DNA of 64,000 nt. It comes from Diplolepis rosae. Its lineage: Eukaryota > Arthropoda > Insecta > Hymenoptera > Diplolepididae. The translations under genes and the position numbers were made by a program. The notes under the pieces are model-generated. The model saw nothing but the letters and a program-made list of their open reading frames with translations, was not told the origin of the DNA and searched no databases. This document shows positions 56,841 to 64,000 of the stretch, piece after piece. The number at the start of each line of letters is the position of its first letter. The stretch's first letter is position 1. The stretch lies in contig JAPYXD010000484.1 of NCBI GenBank assembly GCA_030998225.1, positions 9,300,001 through 9,364,000 of the forward strand, in the 5' to 3' direction.

Positions 56841-59800
56841 CTGAAATCGATCCAAGTTTCAAACGTTATTTGTCATTAAACATTAAATTTATAGAATTGA
56901 ATATTTATTGAATGTTAGATGCTAGTAATATACTACTTACTAGACCGACATTTTCCAACTTATTGGCGGAAATTGCGCAAATAATTTTATTTGTAAAGGT
57001 TTTAGAACACATAGATGATTCTACTATTGATACTTCAATCTTTTTCATGAGTAATACGAGTGAATTTTTAGAATATTCTTCTTCCTTATTTAAATCCCAG
57101 CCGGCGACTTCAGCTAATTCGTTAACACGCGGTGTATATTCTGCCCTTTCAATCCAATTTACACAATATGATTTAGTAACATTGTTAATCAACTAAAAAG
57201 AAATTTATTTGTTTATTACACAAAATTATACAAAATTCAATTTTCTCTCCTAAAAGTCTCTAATCTTACAAAATTGATCCAGCTTCATCAATTGAAAATT
57301 GCGTCAGCTGCATATTGCAAAACTCACGAAATTACCTACATACTAGAAAATGGATTAAATATTTACCTTTATATGCCCAATGTCGTAAGGAGAATGTTTT
57401 GTCTTATATTTAAATTTTTTACTAATTTCCACTTTTTCAATGCCATGACTCGCCCCTTCTTGTAATAAATCAAGAGATCCAACCGAAACAGTATAATCAT
57501 CAAAGTTAATTAAGGCTCTGGGGTCAAAGAATCTTAAAAGACAGCGTGCTGTTGTTAATAGTTCGTTTATACTTATTAAGAAAGCAGTACAAAAATGAAG
57601 GTTTTTATGTCTTAAAGAAGCCATATATGGCTTTTGTCCAGGATTAACATCCCGTCCACCGACAATTTTTCCCTCGAACAAAGATGAATAATTGAATTCT
57701 GTAAAAAAAAACAACTATTTAGTACGCGAGTTGAACTATTCATTCTCTATTGATTCTCTTGGTACGCGTTTCTTTCTCGTTTGCTTCTCTTAATACTCTC
57801 TTGATTCTCTTTTGATTCTTACGTTGCTCTCTTGGTTATCTTTCTACTACATAGTATAAATCTAATCATATCTAATTTGAAATTATTTACAAACACTGCA
57901 CAGAGATACTTTTCGTTAGAGTAAATGATAAAAATGAATGGAAATTTAATATAATATTCATTCTCGGTTTTTCATATAATTCGTTTAGAATATCGTTCCA
58001 GTTCTTCCGACGTTTTCCGACGTTTTCCGATTGGCTTCGTAGACTCGATGCAAGTCTGTCCAACTCAGTAGTAGCTTATAAGCGAGATTTTTTTCGAAAT
58101 ATGGCAATCGAGAATAACCGAGACGCTTTAGGCGTTAAGAATGCTTATAGTTAACACGTGGATCAATAATTCCCGGGACTGACACCTAGATGGCGTTGAC
58201 AACAAAAGTTGTGTATGATTTTTCATGAGTACCAACCTTCAAAAGATACCTGTCAAAATTTCATGACATTCTGATGTTTGGTCTACGAGTTACAGTGATT
58301 TAAGTGACGCTAGTCTTGATATTCTCAAAACAATGGATTCGAAACAATTTCGTGTGTTGATTTACCATTGCTTTTTAATAGAAAAAAACACAGTGCAAGC
58401 TCAGCAATGGCTTGAAAAGTGCTACGGGGATGCTGCTCCATCAAAAACAACCATTTGTCGGTGGTATGCTGAGTTTAAACGTGGTCGTATAGACACTGGA
58501 GATGCTGAACGCTCCGGCCGGCCAAATGAGGTAGTTACACCGGAAACCATCAAAAAAGTCCACCAAATCGTTTTCGAAAACCGTAAATTAAAATTGCGTG
58601 AGATAGTTGACACCTTAAAGATATCATACGGCAGTGTGTACGCTATTTTGCATGAACATTTGTCTATGAGGAAGCTGTTGTCAAAGTGGATGCCGCGTTT
58701 GCTCACGGTGGATCAAAAACGACAACGTGTCGTCGATTCCGAGCGCTGTTTGGAGTTGTTTCGCCGAAATAAACCGAATTTTTTGCGTCGGTATGTGACA
58801 ATGGACGAAACCTGGATCCATCACTACACTCCGGAGTCAAAGCGGTCGTCAGCCGAGTGGACTGCAGTCGGTGAGAAGCGTCCAAAGCGGCCAAAAACGC
58901 AAATGTGGGCCGGTAAGGTTATGGCCTCAGTATTTTGGGATGCTCATGGAGTTTTGTTCATCGACTACCTTGAAAAAGGTAAGACGTTCAATAGCGAACG
59001 TTACATTGGCCAATTGATGCGTTTGAAGAACGAAATCGGTGAGAAACGGCTCCAAATGAAGAAGAAAAAAGTGCTCTTTCACCAAGACAATGCGCCGTGT
59101 CACAAGTCGCTCGCTACCATGGCGGAATTGAATAAATTGAGCTTCGAATTGCTTCTGCACTCACCATATTCACCGGATCTGTCCCCCAGCGACTAATACC
59201 TGTTTGCAGACCTCAAAAAAATGCTCCAAGGAAAGAGATTCTACTCCAACGAGGAAGTCATCACCGAAACGAACGCTTATTTCGAGGCCAAAGATGAATC
59301 GTTGTACAAGAAAGGTATTGAAATGTTAGAGAAGCGCTGGACTGATTGTGTTGCTTTTGAAGGAGACTATGTTGATGAATAATGTCGAGTTTTGCCAAAA
59401 AAATGTGTTTTTCCTAGTTAGTCCCAGGACTTATTGATCCACGTGTTATGTATTGGGTTGGCAACAATGTCATTTTGCGCCAGTTTTGGCCGCTTTTCCT
59501 TCCTTTCCTTGTCCAATTCCACTAGCTGGCAACAGTAGGTATTCGAATTGATAGTTTGGTTCCTTGGGAGCAGCTCAAAGTAAACAATACCTTTAAAATC
59601 CCACCAAACACTCAGCATAACCTTCTTTTGGTGAATATCGGCTTTTGATGTCGATTGTGCAGGCTCATCTCGCTTGCTCCATGATCTTTTTCGCACGATG
59701 TTATCGTAAACAACCCATTTTTCATCGCTGGTTATGATTCGCTTTAAAAATGGATCGGTTTCGTTACGTTTCAGCAGTGAATCGCAAATGGAAAATCGTT

Positions 59801-62800
59801 TCGTGATTCGAATTTCGTTCAATTTGTGAGGAACCCAAATATTGAGATTATTAACGTAACCAAATTGTTTTAAATGTCTTTCAACGCATTTATGTAATAT
59901 GTTAAACTTCTCTGCGATCTATCATGTCGTACTACATCGGTTATTTTCTATCATTGCTTAAATTTTTTCGTCACCAACTTCAGTTGGGCGTCCAGAGCGT
60001 GGTGCACCTTTGAGGTGAAAATCTCCGGAACGAAAACGAGCAAACCAATTTTGGCACTGGCGTTCTGTTAATGATTTTCCACCATAAACATCATACAACT
60101 TTTTTCGAGTTTGCATTGCGCTTTTACCTTTTCGGAAGTAATAAAGTAAAATGTCACGAAAATGACTGTCTGAAATCCATAGAGATATTACAAATAGAGT
60201 CGACAAGCCATAGGCCGCTCTGTAAGTGGCAACGTCAGTCTGGAAACTCGGTGAGAGCGAAAGAGAGAGACGATGGGAGGTTTTTTCTGTCTTTGTCTAC
60301 TCGTACCGCGTTAGAGAGAGTTAGAGAGTAATATCTCTATGCTGGAATCTCCATTTCAAATCAATCCAAAACAATAAATAAACATCAAAACTTGAAACTC
60401 CTTTTTTACTGAATAATCTATGAAACGTCAGCTGTCAAATACCATATACGGTCTGAAGTTTGCAGTGGAGAAGAACGACTTCGAACGACTAAAGTCATCA
60501 AGCGGGAAAAAGCGAAATGACTTTGTTGCAAACCCAATAGATATAAGTAGGTTAGAGGGTTCGAATCCAAGAGCGATTATGGAATTTCTAATTCAAGCGT
60601 GGGATTACAAATAATATATCATTGTGTAACTTGAATATCTGAACTTAAATAAGGTATTATTATAATAATTTGTGTTTATGTTTCCACTAAAAGCTCTCCC
60701 CTCTTTTCAGCACAGGACCGAAACAGTTAGTAGAACACATATTCCATTTGTTCAAACGAAAATGTCAACTTGGCCACTTGAAAACCACTATGTCAATGTG
60801 TGATATTCAAACCCTGTTTGTCTAATTTTGAAACGATATATACTAAAATATAATTCATTTTTATGATTTACTCTAACGAAAAGTCTCTCAGTGTACTCTA
60901 ACTCGTTATTATTAATACCAACAAAAAACAAAAAATTTTCCATCAATTATCATTTTAACACAAAGATATTCAAGATTGATAACACTAATGACCTGAAAAA
61001 AGTCTCTTAAACTCGCTAAATATAATTAATAATAAACCGTTGGCAATTTCTGACGTCATTAGAAATTATATACTTTTATAAATGGAGAATCATAGAGGAG
61101 GTGAGGAGAATTTCCGCTGCTACTCTTTAATATTCTCCAAGGAGCAGAAACTGAAATATCTGCAAGAGAAAAGCATCAACAGAGGATCAAAATTACATTA
61201 ATTTTAACGGCTAATAAGCCTCTTTTGATTCTCCTAATTCCTCGGAAATTGAGCATGTTAGAGAATCAATAGAGAATCAATAGTTCGACTCGGGTAAACT
61301 ATTCCTTGTATTATATCTTTATATAATTTATATAAAATCTTGATGTAAACTATGCTTGAACTATTTGCATTTTAAGGATGATTCGTTTTAATTTCTTCAA
61401 CATGAAAATCCTTTTCTTGGTGTACAATCTGATGAAATTGATCTAAATAGATAAAATAATATGAAAAATACAGAGTGGGCCATCTAAAATTTGGAATTTA
61501 AATCGATTATAATAAAAAACTTATGGATATTTTTTCAAATGTATGGTTTTATTAGGATGATTGAACCTTTCCATTTAAGAATGAAATACAACATCATTCA
61601 AATGACTGTCACGGCTGGCCTTACAGTACCCCATTCGATCAACCCAATGTTTCAGTACATTTTCGATTGTTTGGGCTTCAATCCCATGAGTTAAAAAAAA
61701 TACTATTGAAATTCAAAAATTCCATTATTTAACAAAAATATATGACATACGATATAAACGTTGCGATGGAAAATTATTTGCCTAAATGAGGCCTGAAAAT
61801 TCTCAATAGGACATTTTTTGACAAGATGTACACGGAGAAAATGAAAGGAGCGAACGCGATGTTTCTCACGCGTGAACGACGCGTGAATGGGAGAATTCGG
61901 CTCTGAAATCGGTTCACTGTCATGTCACACGTGAATCGCGCGGGCCTCGACTTCCGTCACGTCTCTCCGGGACGTGAATCACGGTTAGACCATTCACGAG
62001 GCTACGCGCTGTTTTTCACGCGGCGTAGAGCTGTGAATGCAACTTTCGGGCACAGCACTGACAACGCGAAAAATTGATCAGCTGCTGAAATCGATATTCG
62101 GATTCGATAAATATCGAATAATCGTAATTTCAGTTTGAGGGATCGCAGCTCTACGACGCGTGAAAAACAGCGCGTAGCCTCGTGAATGGCCTAACCGCGA
62201 TTCACGTCCCGGAGAGACGTGACGAAAAGTCGAGGCCCACGTGATGCACGCGTCGTTCACGCGTGAGAAACAGCGCGTTCACTCGTTTCATTTTCTCCGT
62301 GTACTTATAGTTTATGTTTTGGTTTTGAAAAATGCTATTGAATATCAAAAATTCCGTTTTTTAACCAAAATATGTGAGATACAAAATAAGCGTTGAAATA
62401 AAAAATGATTTCGTTGGAAACAGTCTACGAATTTTTTTCCTTTTTGAGATATTTGTAAGAAGATAAATTTTTTTTAATCATTTAAATTATTAGAAAGTTA
62501 CAGAAATCTATACAGAAAATCGAGCGCGAAGCACGAGTGTCATGATGAGAATGTATTCCTTAAGGCTGATAAAGCCTTTAATATTGAATTTATTTAATAT
62601 TATTATTTAATATTAATATTTAATAAATATTTATTTAATATTTAATATTGAAATAAAAAGATTTAGTAACTTTATGAAAATGTAATTCACGTCTATATTA
62701 TAAAGTGGACTCGAGCTTTAGTATAAAATTACAAGAAATAAACTTATACGTATGCGAAGAATATAAGACCGAGCGCGAAGTGCGACGATCGAATCACGCG

Positions 62801-63919
62801 CGATTTTTTTATTTGGTGTGTGGCACCTATCAAACAAGCTACACTTAGACCTCAGTTATTGAGATTCTTCGGGCATGGTGTCTCAACAATCAAAGGAAGT
62901 CAGACATGCGTAAGAACCAAAAAAAACGGGGCCGTATCAAGTTCTGAGTATGTCATTATAATATTCATTATATTAATTTTTTTTTAATCATTAAGAATGA
63001 AAACAGACTTAAACATTTCTTTTTTTTAATTTACACTCAAGTCGAATAATAGGGGCAATTTCGCGTGTTGCGTCCGTAAACTCAGGTAATTATCAGATCT
63101 AAAAACCCACTCAAATGTAGCCATCACTTTCTAGACAAATTTCTACTTGGAGACACCGACAAGGATAGACACGCAAGATTTAGAAAACCCTTTTTTCTGA
63201 TTCAAAGAGCCATGAAAAGTGAAAATCCATTTTCAAAAAGGTTGTGAAATTTTACACAACTGTTATACCTTCTCATATGTAATGATAATGTGAACTTTTA
63301 GTTTTATGAAGTTATCTACATTGCTGTAAATCAACTTTTATTTTATCAGAACCAAAAATACGCTATCTATACCAAATACGTCTGTTCACATACGTCTTAG
63401 CTTCTTTCGAAATTTTACAGAATAAATAATTCATTATATTACTTATTATCATATACACGCATAAACTAAACCTACCCTTTTTAGAATTAATTAGAAATAA
63501 TTATATATCATATTCTAGAGTATTGAATATTGTTGGTGTTCTTTTTATACAGTTTTTACTTGTGAATTTAGTTATTTAGACCAATTTTATAATATCACAC
63601 CTGCAATTCATTCATATCGTTTATTACCTTAATGTTTATCCGCCACATGTGCAATTTTTTAAGTTTCTTCCAGTTTGTATTTTTATAGAAATAAATTCTC
63701 ACTGATGAAAACAACAATCAGAGTTGAAACGTTTGAAAATATGAAACCTTGAGTTACATTTTTTCTGGACCCTGAAGCCAACTAAGAACACCAATAATAT
63801 TTAATATTAATATTAAGGATCGATTCAAGTCCTGTTAATTATCATATTCTAGAATAATTACCAAATGCATCAACAGCGATTATAAAAGCGCAAAACTGGA
63901 AAACAACGACAATATTCAT
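56736..63919 (-). CDS. Secreted chymotrypsin-like serine protease homologue (non-catalytic), four exons
   Basis: Minus-strand model: 63,919-63,862; 57,698-57,367; 57,192-56,941; 56,840-56,736. All junctions have GT/AG and the phases agree (1, 0, 0), giving 248 codons plus stop, the usual length for this S1 family. Order: hydrophobic signal peptide, short propeptide, FEGK|IVGG activation site, HFCTAF...LTTARC (the TAAHC block with His57 changed to Arg), YDIGHIK (Asp102 kept), AGWD (normally GWG), ICA, then KDEGTPL (the GDSGGPL block with Ser195 changed to Glu). It should therefore bind or regulate rather than cleave. Intron 1 is 6.2 kb and full of transposons. The last ~10 residues come from a foldback repeat, replacing the usual final helix. 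It could be a gene or a very recent pseudogene. Confidence 0.8.
56941..57192 (-). CDS. Serine protease homologue, exon 3
   Basis: 252 bp, acceptor ctttttag, donor CTA|GTAAGT (consensus). Continues exon 2 in phase 0. Carries AEVAGWD (normally GWG) and the Cys pair MCSKTF...IICA. Without the GTAAGT splice it would run 11 more codons to a stop at 56,905. The splice is preferred because exon 4 then supplies the active-site block. Confidence 0.8.
57367..57698 (-). CDS. Serine protease homologue, exon 2 (IVGG to Asp102)
   Basis: 332 bp with a good polypyrimidine acceptor (tttttttttacag) and donor AAG|GTAAAT. Encodes the activation site KIVGGRD, PYMASLR, the Cys42-Cys58 pair, the altered TTARC block, and YDIGHIK with the conserved Asp. 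This exon is the strongest proof of family. Confidence 0.9.
58154..59446 (+). mobile_element. mariner element, almost intact (1293 bp)
   Basis: 27-bp terminal inverted repeats with two mismatches (ACACGTGGATCAATAATTCC left; ACACGTGGATCAATAAGTCC complement right). TA target duplication at 58,152-53 and 59,447-48. Length, TA target and gene position are standard for mariner. A fossil of the same family lies at 16,851-17,140. Confidence 0.95.
58333..59382 (+). pseudogene. mariner transposase with one nonsense codon
   Basis: 349 codons, the normal mariner length. Order: N-terminal helix-turn-helix pair with SGRPNEVV, then the catalytic domain: first Asp in MDETWIHHY, second in FHQDNAPCH, third in SPDLSPSD. 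There are exactly 34 residues between the second and third Asp, the D,D34D signature of mariner. The conserved Tyr after PSD is replaced by TAA (codon 288, 59,194-59,196). The frame then stays open through YLFADLKKMLQGKRF to TAA at 59,380. The first 287 codons contain all three Asp residues. Without the last 61 residues activity is unlikely. One mutation separates this copy from a full frame, which suggests recent arrival. Confidence 0.95.
59453..60537 (-). mobile_element. Second mariner, mellifera/cecropia type, internally deleted (1085 bp)
   Basis: Ends TTGGGTTGGCAACAATGTCA (59,453) and, complement of the other end, TTGGGTTTGCAACAAAGTCA. TA on both sides (59,451-52; 60,538-39). It lies four bases from the TIR of the preceding mariner, in opposite orientation. 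The 3' coding part is deleted up to the TIR. Dead. Confidence 0.9.
59480..60206 (-). pseudogene. mariner transposase, truncated, several stops
   Basis: Minus strand from 60,206: RDILLYYFRKGKSAMQT, the DNA-binding domain with RQCQNWFARFRSGDF and RSGRPTEV, then TAA, TGA and TAG codons around 59,910-59,960. It resumes in HLKQFGYVNNLNIWVPH, the first catalytic Asp in ITSDEKWVVYDN, KADIHQKKVMLSVWWD and ELLPRNQTINS. It stops at KRPKLAQN and passes directly into the terminal repeat, so the second and third catalytic Asp are deleted. It is a different mariner subfamily from its neighbour. Confidence 0.9.
61312..61689. other. Intron 1 sequence without further feature
   Basis: A 67-codon plus-strand frame (61,491-61,694) has no recognisable domain. 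Considered non-coding intron. Confidence 0.4.
61831..62301. mobile_element. GC-rich long-hairpin MITE with CACGGAGAAAATG ends (471 bp)
   Basis: TIRs CACGGAGAAAATGAAAGGAG / complement CACGGAGAAAATGAAACGAG. TA on both sides (61,829-30; 62,302-03). The arms stay complementary almost to the centre (tcacgcgtgaacgac, gtctctccgggacgtgaatc, gaggctacgcgctgtttttc and mirrors), so it would fold as a hairpin of roughly 200 bp. Strikingly CpG-rich in an AT-rich neighbourhood. The 60-codon frame inside is spurious. Confidence 0.85.
62578..62652. repeat. TTTAATATT simple repeat
   Basis: A run of TTTAATAT/ATTTAATA words within the HINE-like fragment, without GC except one G. Probably local slippage. Confidence 0.7.
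62809..63861. other. 5' part of intron 1; one hammerhead-like motif
   Basis: Mostly AT-rich intron. At 63,703-63,740 (plus) CACTGATGAAAACAACAATC...GTTGAAACGTTTG has the CUGAUGA and GAAAC boxes with a weak stem II between them, as near the ends of the 17-kb element. No stem I is evident. Could be a PLE relic. Confidence 0.35.
63862..63919 (-). CDS. Serine protease homologue, exon 1 (signal peptide)
   Basis: 58 bp. ATG at 63,919, then a 19-codon hydrophobic stretch MNIVVVFQFCAFIIAVDAF and one extra base, followed by donor GTAATT. The leftover G joins AA of exon 2 to make a Glu codon, keeping the frame. The ATG follows an AT-rich leader; no clear TATA box is visible in the 81 bases left in the window. 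Supported by the correct phase, but not independently proven. Confidence 0.65.
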
Positions 63920-64000
63920 TTTTTGTAATAATTTTGTTTCAAACACACTATTAGCACACTTTGGTACACAATTTACTTATCGAGTCTATGCGATAGTGAA

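Larger units (their letters stand above)
57720..61311. mobile_element. Foldback element in intron 1, interrupted by two mariners
   Basis: The left arm (57,720-58,153) and right arm (60,538-61,311) are partly inverse complements. ACGCGAGTTGAACTATT plus 'cattctctattgattctct' on the left mirrors 'agagaatcaatagttcgactcggg' type sequence on the right, and TCGTTAGAGTAAATGATAAA (57,910) mirrors TTTATGATTTACTCTAACGA (60,860). AACTATT just outside each end may be the target duplication. Without the mariners it would be about 1.2 kb. Confidence 0.6.
61690..62808 (+). repeat. HINE-like element, 5'-truncated and interrupted by a MITE
   Basis: Body blocks 'actattgaaattcaaaaatt' and 'gaggcctgaaaattctcaa' up to the MITE at 61,831. 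The family then resumes at 62,304 (ttatagtttatgttttgg) through GAGCGCGAAGCACGAG, 'aagaccgagcgcgaag' and 'cgcgcgattttttt'. The 5' end with the TCTG tract is missing. Confidence 0.65.

Overview
This is an animal nuclear window: AT-rich, almost gene-free and crowded with transposable elements. It points to an insect, and probably a hymenopteran, for three reasons. It carries mariner elements of two types, including a TTGGGTTGGCAAC-ended mellifera/cecropia-like copy. It has hAT, Tc1 and TTAA-flanked miniature elements. Its only convincing host gene is a four-exon secreted serine-protease homologue of the insect chymotrypsin-like type. The organism call is inference; the elements and the gene are read from the sequence.

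Layout. 1-20.5 kb is a mosaic of decayed repeats: CTAGTAG-flanked palindromic repeats, a ~1.2-1.7 kb family with a TCTG microsatellite and a 3' GC hairpin (Helentron/HINE-like by its features), TA-flanked MITEs, a Tc1-type transposon relic with other elements nested in it, and a three-level nest at 14.0-16.2 kb. 20.56-37.91 kb is the most striking object, a single ~17.35 kb insertion flanked by a perfect 17-bp target-site duplication. It is a giant inverted repeat. Each arm has ~1 kb of unique sequence outside and 6-9 kb of satellite-like tandem repeat inside. At its centre is a 268-bp fragment encoding the C-terminal GIY-YIG endonuclease of a Penelope-like retroelement (PLE). I read it as a 5'-truncated PLE whose terminal repeat (pLTR) has swollen into a multi-kilobase higher-order satellite, with an inverted upstream pLTR copy probably made by twin priming.

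38-56 kb is again repeat mosaic. It includes two hAT-type MITEs with 8-bp duplications, foldback elements, a copy of the HINE-like family inserted into an older copy of the same family, and a SINE-like element carrying a tRNA-like sequence. 56.7-63.9 kb (minus strand) holds the serine-protease homologue: exon 1 (signal peptide) at 63.9 kb, exons 2-4 at 57.7-56.7 kb. Its 6.2-kb first intron hosts a foldback element, which carries two mariners of different types lying side by side, plus a GC-rich MITE inside a decayed HINE-like copy. The catalytic His is Arg and the catalytic Ser is Glu, so a non-catalytic homologue is expected. Its last residues are read from a foldback repeat.

No conventional housekeeping gene, functional tRNA, rRNA or CRISPR array was seen. 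Element families are named from their ends, duplications and coding remnants; no database search was possible.
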